Below, piece after piece: positions 43,920 to 54,700 of a DNA stretch of 64,000 bases. The notes under the pieces were generated by a model that made no database searches, had not been told where the DNA came from, and worked only from the letters and a program-made list of their open reading frames with translations. This DNA is from Saposhnikovia divaricata (Eukaryota > Streptophyta > Magnoliopsida > Apiales > Apiaceae), in contig CM071598.1 of the NCBI GenBank assembly GCA_036435485.1, forward strand, positions 203,091,148 to 203,155,147, given 5' to 3'. Numbering within the stretch: the stretch's first letter is position 1; each line of letters opens with the position of its first letter. The translations under genes were made by a program, and so were the position numbers.

Positions 43920-45539
43920 AGGGTAAGGAGCATAGCATGAGTTTGTAGAATATAAAGAATTCACCTGATACGCATTAAAATTCTGAAAAGAATTAAAATC
44001 TTGATATCGTTCTTGATCATAGGTGAAATCTTGAGCATTATTCCAACCACGATAATTATCCATCGTCTCCTGAAAGAGTTAGTTCATGTCTATACACAAT
44101 AAACATGAAGACACACCAATAAAAAAAACAAACAAACAAAGAAAAAATTATATACAAAGATAAAATCTAAAATATAAGAAACAATTAACTCAAAATTAAT
44201 ATTGTTGCCTTCCCCGGCAGCGGCGCCAATTTGAAGGTAGTGTTTTTCGAAGTTCGTTCACAGGGAAGGACTCTCAATATTGATTTCGAGTAGATTATCT
44301 CTTACAATCTAGAAGTGTGTAAATGGGGGGTTTTGAGTTTGGTTAAGGTGTTTTAACAAACACCTTGCCTACGATAAATAAATTGCTACAAAAACACAAC
44401 TAAGTTAATGGCTAATATCCAAATTTGCCAACACAACAACACAATGAGCAAATTAACAAGACAAGAGATATTTGACCCAAGGATTATGGATATTCAAGCA
44501 CTTCAACCCCACAACAAGCAAATATATCCAACTCTACCTAACCAAGATAATTGGTGAAGCACACAATCACTTATTTCTCTTCTATTATAAACACTAATTT
44601 AGTGAAGCACATAAATTAGTTCTCTTGACACTAGCAACCAATAATGAAGCACTACCAATTTAACCAAGTCAAGGAATTAAACAAAGAGAGGCTAGGACAA
44701 ACCCAAGGATGAGAAGCTCAACCTAGGTATTTGCACTTGAATCTTGAGAATTTAGGTAAACTAAACTTGTGCTACTATAATGAATGTACTAACAATTACG
44801 GATTAGCACAAACAATTAGCAATTGATATTACAAGAAGAGCAAATTGAAGCACTCCAAGCAAAATCATAAACAATACAACTCAAGAATTCAAGATAGAGT
44901 GAAATAGATCTTACTTAAATTGAAGTGGTTTTAGTACAAGAATTCCTCCTTGAGCCAAATAAATGAAGTTAGTTACTCATAATCAATGCTAGATTATGAG
45001 TAATTGATGTTTTTCTATCTACTTGACTAACCCTAATTTATCCTTGAAGAGGCTAGGTTAGATGAAGATGAAGTTGTAGGTTAGAAGTGATGAAGATAAG
45101 ATGTTATGAGCCTTATTTTAATACACAGCAGCTCTGTACGGCCAGTTGAACGGCCGTACAGCTGCCCGTACGAAAATTCTGCTCCTTTGAACGGCCTGTC
45201 GAACGGCCGTACAGCTGCCCGTACGAGATAAACTCTTCAATATAATGCATTAAACACCTCCCGGCATCACGAGCTTGCATAACGGCCGTACAGCTGCCCG
45301 TACGAGATAAAATCTTCAATATAATGCATTAAACACCTCCCAACATTGCGAGCATGAATCTTCTAACTATCCTCTTGAATTTCTTCGCTTTCATGCCCAA
45401 ATTAAGCCATCTTTTCAACAATTAAGCACGAGGCACTGAAAGATGAAAAACATAACAAATATTAATAAAACAACATTCGAAACTAACAAAAATGCAGAAG
45501 AATAAAAGACAAAACGTGTATAAAATACACGTTATCACA
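43920..45539 (-). mobile_element. partial second LTR retrotransposon: LTR, primer site and gag start
   Basis: On the - strand: an LTR at 45539-44232 (TGTGATAACGTG...CACTACCTTCA, 1308 bp), then a primer-binding site at about 44230-44212 (TTGGCGCCGCTGCCGGGGAA, of the TGGCGCC type used by many plant Ty3 and TRIM elements), then a short open frame starting at about 44060 with MDNYRGWNNAQDFTYDQERY and rich in Asn, Tyr and Phe, like a gag N-terminus. No second LTR was found, so the rest is missing. Just inside the LTR end, ACGTGTATAAAATACACGT forms a perfect hairpin (about 45514-45532). Confidence 0.65.
45125..45345. repeat. GC-rich palindromic repeats within the inner LTR
   Basis: ACGGCCGTACAGCTGCCCGT occurs three times (about 45151, 45203 and 45282); the last two belong to a direct repeat that continues through TCTTCAATATAATGCATTAA and CACCTCCC. 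Contains the palindromes TACGGCCGTA and CAGCTG. Strikingly GC-rich in an AT-rich setting. Confidence 0.8.
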
Positions 45540-45869
45540 AATCCTTCTTATTATCTGATTCTTATTTACTTCTGTTATTTACTTCCACCTTCATCTCTTT
45601 ATTGAGACATCTTTTGCACTTGGTACCTCCTTATTGGTATCCCGTCACATTTCCTCTATAATCATCACATTATTCCAATTTAAACTCTCCAAAATGAATC
45701 TGGCCGATCCCTTTAACTTAGATCCGATATAATCTACTTCTGCCAACCTTGTTTCTCATCACTTGTTCTTTTCTACCCGTGATTTTCCACAGGTTGTTCT
45801 TCGTAAGTCAGACCAGGTCGTATATCTACTTGCTCATACTCTTATCATCTATCGAGTATCTGCATTTTA

Positions 45870-46085
45870 CTGGCGTAGCCTTGCCACATGAAAACCCGTT
45901 ATGACCGTGCTATAAGTTTTTGGGGTAGAGCTGGCTCGAATGCCACCTTCCGAACACTTTTAAACTCTCAGATGGCCCAACAAATCTCGGGCTCAACTGC
46001 CCTTAATTCTTTCTACGGGAATACATTTAGCATCATGAATCGTCAACCTCATATTCTCTATCTTGTTTGCGCAGAAGTACACTAA
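45870..46085 (-). pseudogene. decayed integrase C-terminal region of gypsy pol
   Basis: Read on the - strand across frames, fragments such as LSPRFVGP-like (RDLLGHLRV in another frame) and GFHVARLRQ resemble the end of Ty3 integrase (SPRYIGPFEIL, then VHNVFHVSMLR). Several stops and frame changes. Nothing here could be translated as a working protein. Confidence 0.5.
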
Positions 46086-46989
46086 CACAAACTTGCTTGT
46101 CATTCATCAACATGCCATTTAGCTTATCAATAGCAGTACTTTCTTTATCTTTACGTTGTCATCTACTTTCTTAGAAGAATTGTCATCTCTTGTTGTTTAC
46201 GTAGTGCGTTAATAGCTAACCATACGGGTTTCAATCCTTTAGGGAGACAAAGTAATCACTATTCCTTATCCATAAGGAACACTTCCTGAACTTGATGTAG
46301 ATATTACATGAAGTAGATAAAATTGCAGAAGAGTTTCAAGCATCGTAGCTATGTAAGGTTGATGAAACTATCACTCATGCAGCTTCTATAAAAGACTGAA
46401 AACTTAACGGTTTACTTTGTCAATTTTGTATCATGGTCTCGGTTTGCCTCAAAATGGGACCTTCTAAGGTACGTAATATACTTAAGACTCCATCAGGAAT
46501 CGAATCTTTACTTAAACTATTATTACCGTCAATTCTTGCACAGTCATCAGAAGGAATGTAAATTCCTCCATTCCGATATGACCTTCGAGGTCCTTCCAAA
46601 TATCATTCTGTTTCTTCGGTATGAACATTTGTAATTATTCCTTTATACTTAGACTATCGGCCACCTCATTGGCCTTTCATGATACTAACAATTTCTTGTA
46701 ATCCATGTTCTATGGATACATTCCAACTCAAACTTTTCTACCTCATTCCCATCACTGTTGGGTGAAAGCATTCTCCCTTAAGCTCTGCTGAAGGAGAAAA
46801 TATATCTATCAGTCTTTTTCCATAAGTCATTGCTTCCACCTACCCGTGGGAACTTTACCACGTTTATTCCCAATCCTACTTAGGATACTTCTTTTCTTAG
46901 TTCTTTCCTTATCTTAGGATAATCTCAACCTTTATAGGTTCAATCCATACTTCCTCAGGGTTTCATACATGCCTCATCTGGCATTATTG

Positions 46990-47460
46990 TTACTATGTCA
47001 TACATTCCTTACCAAACTTCCATTTTGAAGTTCGGAATATTACCTTTTTCCTTGTAAGGTTTCTTAGGTCATCCTCATCATTCCTCCTGTATTTTCTGGG
47101 TACAGGGTATATCAAAACGTCATTGATCAATACTCTAATAATTCTATCTATGTTCTTTCTAGAACTCTTTTTAATAATCCTTACGGTCATTGTTGCCTTA
47201 GCAAATCCAACTCATATCATCTGAATTCAAAATGTCTTTATTAGGGTTAATGCCATCCCTTGTGCATTCCCCAGGGTTTTTCTTAATTTGTGGATGTCCT
47301 ATCCTTAATTCAACTGCCAAGGAATTCCTGAATCCTATAATTGGCAATGAAATCATGTATCCCTTAATAAGGGTCTCTTTTCAATCATTCTCATTTGATA
47401 ATCGATCGGTGGCTTAATGCTAACCTCTTCTTTCAGATAGTTGTCAGCCTATTTAACCTT
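46990..47460 (-). pseudogene. decayed reverse transcriptase of the gypsy-like element
   Basis: On the - strand, DLRIGHPQIKKN at about 47310 matches the RT motif DLRSGYHQI; RVLINDVLIYP (about 47130) matches the catalytic F-IDDILIYS motif with the first Asp changed to Asn; FRTSKWKFGKECM matches FSKCEFWL. Stops interrupt it. The catalytic FxDD is altered, so RT is dead in this copy. Confidence 0.68.
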
Positions 47461-48303
47461 AAAAAATATAACTTATGTCTATCTGCTTTCTTACAGAACT
47501 TAGCAATGGTAGCAAGGATGTTCTGGAAGATATTGGTCGAGTTCAACGTGAATCTCTTAGTGCTTATTGCTCTTCTCCAAGGTACTTACCTTAGACAAAA
47601 TTTCTACAGCATACTGATCACTCTCTGACCATTTCTATACTTTCTTCATAAACCTTCATTGTTTGCTTTCCTTAGTCATAATATATTCATGGTATTCATG
47701 ATACCCTAACATCACACATCTCAAGTCATTATACTTCCATTTTTACTCGTAATCTTGGACAACCATATACACATGAGTCACTTTAGTACGGGTGACCCCA
47801 TCCCAAAAAGGTCTAGTAAATTCCCCATCAAAACATGGGTTGCAAAGGGTTCAGTAGAAGATTCCTACGATCTCATTAATATTTCCTTTATATCAGAAGC
47901 CCTTGCAGTCGGTGCTTACTTAGAAGCAACCCTGCTTTGTCCTTTTATTGCTGGTCTAGTCACTTTATAGTCCGTTGTGACTTGGTCTCAACTGGCCACA
48001 CTAAAATAAAAATATATGATTTTAGGGGTTGGTTAATTAGCATTACTTTTCTAGCAATTGCCGGCATAGTGTCTTCTTCTTTGATACCTTTCTACCTTTC
48101 CAAAACTTTACTTCATATAAGTCTTAATCGGCTACTCAGCACCGTCTCCGGTCACCTTTCCTCTATTTTTATCTTTTCAACTATTCTTATCAATCCCACG
48201 TGCCACGCAAGCTTACCATTCCTGGCATAACAGCCTTGTTAGGAATATGTTGTACTTGATGATAACTTCACAATCAATCAAATTGTTTAAGGTTTTGTAG
48301 CTG

Positions 48304-48640
48304 TCAACGGATGAGGATTTATAACTCTATCCGTTGACAGGTAGCTCATCAACGGATGAGGTTTTGTAGCACACTGCAGTATCTCTATGTTATCAGTTGA
48401 TAGTGTTTTTATCCACAGTCATGTTGACTATCAACGGATAGGCAGAATAGGGTAGCCAATTGTAAATAAGCTATGCTATGTAATTCTGTCTAAGTGAAAG
48501 TGTATCAACGGATGAAGACTAAACTCTATCAACGGATACAACTCAAATCCACTCTATCAACGGATACAGCTCAAGTCCCAATATCAACGGATACTGCTCA
48601 ATACATCATCAACGGATGTCAGTGTACATCATCAACGGAT
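48304..48640. repeat. TCAACGGAT array in U3 of the 5' LTR: ten exact copies
   Basis: Forward copies start at 48304, 48349, 48431, 48505, 48529, 48557, 48584, 48609 and 48632; one inverted copy (ATCCGTTGA) at 48329. Steps from 48505 on are 24, 28, 27, 25 and 23 bp; intervening sequence differs. The array ends about 295 bp upstream of the TATA box, where enhancers usually sit. Confidence 0.95.
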
Positions 48641-48933
48641 AATCATTGACACTGATTTCTATGATTAGCTGGAGATTAGCAGTTGATAAGGACATGTTTG
48701 ACTGACAGATCACATGAGTTGAAAGTAGATACAAAAAGCAGTATGGCAGCCATACTTTGGAAACACAGAAGAAAGAAGCATTCCATTTACACTATGAATA
48801 CAAGAAAGGTGCAGGAGACATGTCTGAACACAAGGACAACCTTTCGGCTACATGTGTATTTGGAGTGTAGTAGCAAGTCAACTAGAATTAGATTAGTATT
48901 ATCTTATTCCAGTAGTACTTGTAAAACTTGGGA

Positions 48934-48940
48934 TATATAA
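48934..48940 (+). promoter_or_regulatory. TATA box of the copia LTR
   Basis: TATATAA within GGGATATATAACC; the identical box in the 3' LTR is at 60977-60983. About 130 bp upstream of the LTR poly(A) signal. Confidence 0.7.
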
Positions 48941-49249
48941 CCAAGTGTAGCAACTCTTTGTAGGTTAAGAAAACAGACATATTTGCTTAGGGTTTCTTGA
49001 ATATTCTTAGAAGCAAAGAGTTGTAAAACGGCAGCTGTGTACATTTTGTATCACAGAGTTTTCTTCAAATAAAAGCTTCAGGTGGTGCATATTAACCACC
49101 TGATTTTATATGTATTTGTGTTTAAATCTTACATTGCAATTATCTCTTCATAAGTTTCTGAAGTTCTTATCAGAAATTTATAAATATCAAGAATTGTATT
49201 CAACCCCCCCTTCTACAATTATACAAGTGTGTAATCTGGGAATAACAAT

Positions 49250-49261
49250 TGGTATCAAAGC
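49250..49261 (+). promoter_or_regulatory. primer-binding site of the copia element
   Basis: TGGTATCAAAGC starts three bases after the 5' LTR; 11 of 12 bases match the initiator tRNA-Met complement TGGTATCAGAGC. Confidence 0.85.
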
Positions 49262-49276
49262 AAGCTTCTAACATAT

Positions 49277-51715
49277 TTGAAGTTTAAAGATCAACACACT
49301 TCCAACATGTCTAAGAAGGATTATGGAGTGAAGATTCCAGTTCTTGATAGAGAAAATTACTTTCACTGGAAAGTAAAAATGCGTCTACATCTCTCGTCTA
49401 TTGATGAGGGTTTTGTGGATTGCATTGACAAGGGTCCTCACGTTCCAATGAAGACAGCAACAAGAGTTGGCCTGGCTGATGATGTGCCTGACAATTTTAT
49501 TCCCAAACCTGTTTCTGAGTGGAGTCTTGAAGATATTGCAGAAGTCCACAAAGACAAAAAGGCCATGAATATTCTGTTCAATGGTCTAGAAACAGACATG
49601 GTTGACAATGTTATTAACTGCACTACCGCTAAGGAAGTATGGGACATTGTTCAAACTCTGTGTGAAGGAACAGAACAGGTAAGGGAAAGCAAGATGCAAC
49701 TACTAATCCAACAGTATGAACATTTTCACTTTAAGAGTGGAGAAACATTGAATGATACATTTAGTAGATTTCAAAAGCTACTAAATGGTTTGAAACTGTA
49801 TGGAAGAGTCTATCAAGTTAAAGACTCTAATCTCAAATTTCTGAGATCACTGCCCAAGGAATGGAAGCCAATGACTGTTTCTCTAAGAAACACTCAAGAG
49901 TACAAGACATTTACTCTTGAAAGGCTCTATGGAACTTTAAAGACCTATGAGCTGGAAATGGAGCAGGATGAAGAGATTGAGAAGTCTCAAAAGAAAAGTG
50001 GGTCAGTTGCACTCGTTGCCAACTTGGAGCAAAAGGAGGAAAGGACAGAAACTGCTAATTCTACACCAAACAGGGAGGTTTGTAAAGGTAGAGCAGAATC
50101 AAGCAGGAGCAAGGAAAAGGTGTCTGAGGAATTGAATGCCCTTCAGCAGGATGAATTGGATGAGATAGATGAGCACTTAGCTTTTCTATCTAGGAGATTC
50201 TCTAAGCTGAAATTCAAGAGAAACTCTGGGATGGCCAAGCCATTTAACAAGGATTTTTCCACAAACAACTATGTGGATAAATCCAAAATTAAATGCTACA
50301 ATTGTGGAATTGCTGGTCATATGATAAATGAATGCAGGAAACCTAGATCTGAGAACAAGGGAAAGCCAACTGAGGTTGTTGACTATAAGAAGAAATATTT
50401 TGATCTTCTCAGGCAGAAAGGAAAGGCATTCTTGACCCAAGAGTATGACTGGGCTGTTGATGACAATCATTTTGATGATGATGCTGAGTTAGTCAACCTT
50501 GCTTTAATGGCTGATTCTGGAGAGCAGGAAGCAAGTTCAGCTAGCAATCAGGTATTTTCTACTAATCTCTCTGAGCTCACTAAAGAGGAATGCAATAGTG
50601 TTATAGATGAAATGTCTACTGAACTATATCACTTAAGTGTTACTCTTAAATCACTTACTAAAGAGAACAATAGAATTAAAGAGTCTAATCTGTTTTTAAG
50701 TGATAGAAATGCTGCTCTAGAATCTCAATTTCTAGAATTTGAGAAAATGAGAGTTGATTGCAATAATGCTAAAAGTGAACTTGAAGCTTTGTTAAAAAGA
50801 GAACTGATTTTAAAAGACCAGCTTGAAAAAGAACAAGGGATAATTGCTAAATTTCAAAGTTGTAGGAATATTTCTCAAAACATAATAGAAGTTCAGGGAA
50901 TAGAATCATTTGTGAAGGATACCTGGACTCAAAGGAAAAAGGAGCTAGAACCTGGCCTTGAGGATCTAGAGACTATTTGTGAATCAACGGATAGTGATCA
51001 TCCGTTGACAGATGAACCGTCAACGGATGAGAGGTATCCGTCGACTAACAAAAAGTCTGTTAGTAAGAAGGAACTTAGGAAACTGGATATCAAGTATGGT
51101 CCAGTAAACAAGAATTTTGTTAATGGTGAGTGCAGCAAAACCAAATCCAGTGGGAAGGCTAAGACAGGTGATTTACACAACAAAAAGGCTGTTGGTAAAT
51201 CAGACAATGAAAAGGTAGAAATTGAGGGCAAAAAGAAAAAGAACAGAAATGGTAAGATAGGCATCAACAAGAAAAACAATTACTCTCCTGACAAGTTTGC
51301 TCCTAGGAAAACTTGTAGTAATTGTAATAGTGTCAATCATTTATCTTCTAATTGCAAGATTGTCAACAAGGCTCCTGTTCATGTACCTCAACCAATGCCA
51401 TGTATGCCTGCAATGCCTGTTATGCCTAGTTTGTATCAAAATGCTAGTTTTTCAAATCCATATGTGAACATGCCATATGTGTCTAATCCATACTTTCAAT
51501 CTATGAATGTGCCACAAATGTCATGGAACCTACCTAGCATGAATAATATGTATGCCAATTTTTCACACATGCATGCATCCAATATTCATGCAAATGAGCA
51601 TTTGTCAAACGCCATTACTCAAGCATCTACACCTAAGTTGAAGAATGCTAAGAGTGCAAAGTCAAAGGCTAACAAGAAAGGACCCAAGGAAGCTTGGGTA
51701 CCAAAATCAACTTGA
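49277..51715 (+). CDS. gag: copia gag polyprotein (812 codons; ATG at 49277 or 49307)
   Basis: Structural protein of the retrotransposon particle. The family usually starts MSKKDYGVKIPVLD, i.e. the ATG at 49307; an in-frame ATG ten codons upstream extends it. Residues about 20-230 form the copia gag (UBN2-type) core, with NYFHWKVKM, AKEVWDIV and LKFLRSLPKEW. Two CCHC zinc knuckles (CX2CX4HX4C): CYNCGIAGHMINEC at about residue 339 and CSNCNSVNHLSSNC at about 679. Between them is a coiled-coil-rich stretch (about 430-540). Residues about 569-590 are encoded by a cluster of the dispersed DNA word, giving STDSDHPLTDEPSTDE. After the second knuckle is a Met/Pro/Asn-rich tail ending GPKEAWVPKST, where the TGA at 51713 closes the frame. 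At 812 aa it is long for copia but normal for Sireviruses. Confidence 0.95.
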   Translation: MKFKDQHTSNMSKKDYGVKIPVLDRENYFHWKVKMRLHLSSIDEGFVDCIDKGPHVPMKTATRVGLADDVPDNFIPKPVSEWSLEDIAEVHKDKKAMNILFNGLETDMVDNVINCTTAKEVWDIVQTLCEGTEQVRESKMQLLIQQYEHFHFKSGETLNDTFSRFQKLLNGLKLYGRVYQVKDSNLKFLRSLPKEWKPMTVSLRNTQEYKTFTLERLYGTLKTYELEMEQDEEIEKSQKKSGSVALVANLEQKEERTETANSTPNREVCKGRAESSRSKEKVSEELNALQQDELDEIDEHLAFLSRRFSKLKFKRNSGMAKPFNKDFSTNNYVDKSKIKCYNCGIAGHMINECRKPRSENKGKPTEVVDYKKKYFDLLRQKGKAFLTQEYDWAVDDNHFDDDAELVNLALMADSGEQEASSASNQVFSTNLSELTKEECNSVIDEMSTELYHLSVTLKSLTKENNRIKESNLFLSDRNAALESQFLEFEKMRVDCNNAKSELEALLKRELILKDQLEKEQGIIAKFQSCRNISQNIIEVQGIESFVKDTWTQRKKELEPGLEDLETICESTDSDHPLTDEPSTDERYPSTNKKSVSKKELRKLDIKYGPVNKNFVNGECSKTKSSGKAKTGDLHNKKAVGKSDNEKVEIEGKKKKNRNGKIGINKKNNYSPDKFAPRKTCSNCNSVNHLSSNCKIVNKAPVHVPQPMPCMPAMPVMPSLYQNASFSNPYVNMPYVSNPYFQSMNVPQMSWNLPSMNNMYANFSHMHASNIHANEHLSNAITQASTPKLKNAKSAKSKANKKGPKEAWVPKST
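50984..51044. repeat. TCAACGGAT cluster inside gag: two inverted pairs
   Basis: Forward 50984, inverted 51000 (7-bp spacer), forward 51020, then a one-mismatch inverted copy ATCCGTCGA at 51036 (7-bp spacer). The two pairs have the same geometry though the spacers (AGTGATC, GAGAGGT) are unrelated. Confidence 0.93.
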
Positions 51716-54700
51716 TTTGCTTTTGAAATGTGTGCAGGGAAACAGAAGGAATCTATGGTACCTAGATAGTGGATGCTCTAGGCACATGACAGGAGATTCA
51801 ACCCTGCTCACAGAATTCAAGGAAGGAGCTGGCCCTAGAATTACCTTTGGAGATGACAGCAAAGGATATACTAAGGGATATGGCCTGATCTCAAAAGACA
51901 ATGTCATCATTGAAGAAGTGGCTTTAGTTGAAGGTTTAAAGCACAATTTGCTGAGTATCAGTCAGATTTGTGACAAAGACTATGAAGTAAAGTTCACAAA
52001 AGAAGCCTGTGTTGTTTCTGCCAAGGAAGACAACAATGTGGTATTGACAGGCTTTAGAAAAGGAAATGTTTACATAGCTGACTTCAATTCAGCATACTCA
52101 GAATCCATTACTTGTCTCTTCAGCAAAGCAAGTAAGGATGAGAGTTGGCTATGGCATAAGAAGCTGTCACATTTGAATTTTAAAGTTATGAATGATTTGG
52201 TAAGAAAGGATCTTGCTAGAGGAATCCCTCATTTGGAGTTTGTCAAAGATGGGCTATGTGATGCCTGCCAATTAGGGAAACAAAAGAAATCATCTTTCAA
52301 AAGCAAGACAGAGTCATCCATTGTTAAGCCTCTTCAATTGCTGCATATGGATTTATTTGGTCCAGTAAATGTCATGTCTATTTCAAAGAATAAATACTGT
52401 CTGGTGATTGTAGATGATTTTTCTAAGTTCACATGGACTTTCTTCCTGCACTCCAAGGATTGTGCAAGTGAAATCATTATCAATCACCTCAGAATGCTAA
52501 ACAATGGTTCTGAAGACAGAGTACAAAGGATCAGGAGTGACAATGGTACTGAATTCAAGAATTCCACAATGAAGATTTTCTGTGAAGAGAATGGAATTGT
52601 CCATGAGTTTTCTGCTGCCAGAACACCTCAACAAAATGGGGTTATTGAAAGGAAAAACAGAACTCTCATTGAAGCAGCTAGAACAATGTTAAGTGAATCA
52701 AGATTACCAACATATTTCTGGGCTGAAGCTGTCAACACTGCATGCTTTACTCAGAATATTTCCTTGGTCAATCAAGCTAGAGGAATGACTCCTTATCAGT
52801 TATTAACCAACAAGAAACCAACTTTAGCTTTTCTACATGTCTTTGGATGTAAGTGTTTTGTGCTAAGGAATCATGGAGATAATTTAGGCAAATTTGAAGC
52901 AAAGGCAGATGAAGCTATTTTCGTTGGATATGCAGCAGGGAAAGCCTACAAGGTCTACAATCTAAGAACCAACATTGTTATGGAATCTGTACATGTTGTG
53001 TTTGATGATCAAAAGATTCTAGGCTTAAATGATGAAGGTTACCATGAAAAGTTGGAATTTGAGAATGAAGGTGAAGGAAGAATGTACTATGATGATGATG
53101 AGGAGAATGAAGATCATGACCACAGAGATCCACCTAGAGCTGTTATACCAACTAGAAGTGATGCTTACACTGAAAATGAAGCATCCGTTGATAGTCATTC
53201 TGGAACATCCGTTGACAGTCATTCTGCAACATCCGTTGACACTATTAGAGATGCATCCGTTGACAGAAATTCTCAAGCATCCGTCGACGGGCAAAATGAT
53301 GCATCCATTGACAGTCAACTTCATAACTCAGCAAGGACAACAAACTCAGGGGGAGTTTCTCAAGGTCAAAATTCAATGCTAAATCAACATGATCATGGAA
53401 ATGAAGCAACCTCATCAAGATCAAATCTTCCACCTGCAAGAAAATGGACTAGAAATCATCCATTTGAGTTAATCATTGGTGAATCAAATTCAAGAGTCCA
53501 AACTAGAAGGGCCACTCAAGCAGAATGTCTATACAGTAGCTTCCTGTCTCAAGAGGAACCTAAGAAAGTGGAAGATGCCCTTCTAGATCCAGATTGGGTG
53601 TTAGCAATGCAAGAAGAGCTAAACCAATTTGAAAGAAATAAAGTATGGAAACTTGTGCCCAAACCTGATGATAGAAGTGTCATAGGTACTAAATGGGTTC
53701 TCAAGAATAAGACAGATGAAAATGGCATAATTGTGAGGAATAAAGCTAGATTAGTGGCAAAGGGCTATTCTCAAGAAGAAGGAATAGATTTTGATGAAAC
53801 TTTTGCTCCAGTAGCAAGACTTGAGGCAATAAGAATCTTTCTAGCCTATGCAGCACATGCCAATTTCAAAGTCTATCAGATGGATGTCAAAAGTGCCTTT
53901 CTAAATGGGGAACTGGAAGAAGAGGTCTATGTCCATCAACCTCCTGGTTTTGAGGATCCAGAATTTCCAGAATATGTATATCTTCTCATGAAAGCACTTT
54001 ATGGTTTGAAGCAAGCACCAAGAGCCTGGTATGACACTTTATCTCAATTTCTTTTGGAGAACCACTTCACTAGAGGTACAGTAGATAAAACCTTATTTCA
54101 TAGGGATATTAATGGCTCTTCAATACTTGTTCAAATCTATGTAGATGATATTATTTTTGGGTCTACAGATGAGAAGCTTTGCAAAAAGTTTGCCAAACTT
54201 ATGCAAAGTAGGTATGAAATGAGTATGATGGGTGAATTAACTTACTTTCTTGGCCTACAAGTAAAGCAAGTTAATGAGGGCATTTTCATAAGTCAAACAA
54301 AATATATTTATGATCTCTTAAAGAAATTTGACTTAATGGATTGTACATCTGCTAAAACACCTATGGCCACTGCAACTAAGCTTGAGTTGAATACTAAGGA
54401 AAAGTCTGTGGACATCTCAAGTTATAGAGGCATGGTAGGTTCACTTTTATACCTAACAACTAGTAGACCTGATATAATGTTTTCTACTTGTATTTGTGCT
54501 AGATTTCAAGCTGATCCTAGAGAGTCTCACTTAATAGCTATTAAAAGAATTTTCAGGTATCTCAAGGGAACACCAAACCTTGGCATTTGGTACCCAAGAG
54601 AATCTGGTTTTGATCTAACTGGCTATTCAGATGCAGATTATGCAGGTTGCAGAGTTGATAGGAAAAGTACTACAGGTTCCTGTCAATTTCTAGGAAACAG

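Larger units (their letters stand above)
48237..49247 (+). repeat. 5' LTR of the copia element (1011 bp)
   Basis: TGTTAGGAATATG to GGGAATAACA. Contains the TCAACGGAT array (48304-48640), TATA box TATATAA at 48934-48940 and poly(A) signal AATAAA at 49068-49073, so U3 is about 720 bp and R/U5 short. Confidence 0.97.

Noticed and set aside
45888..46085. + strand ORF in the gypsy-like interior
   Set aside because: It lies opposite decayed integrase sequence on the - strand.
48304..48640. TCAACGGAT array as a CRISPR-like repeat array
   Set aside because: The repeat is only 9 bp, occurs on both strands, has irregular spacers in most places and lies in a plant retrotransposon with no cas genes.
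51645..51647. ATG at 51645 as the real start of pol
   Set aside because: It lies inside gag in another frame; copia pol is made as a fusion with gag, and the first 20 or so codons are not pol-like.
53025..53324. Open frames opposite or out of frame with the pol linker
   Set aside because: Shadows caused by the 24-bp repeat; the pol frame itself is continuous and carries the domains.
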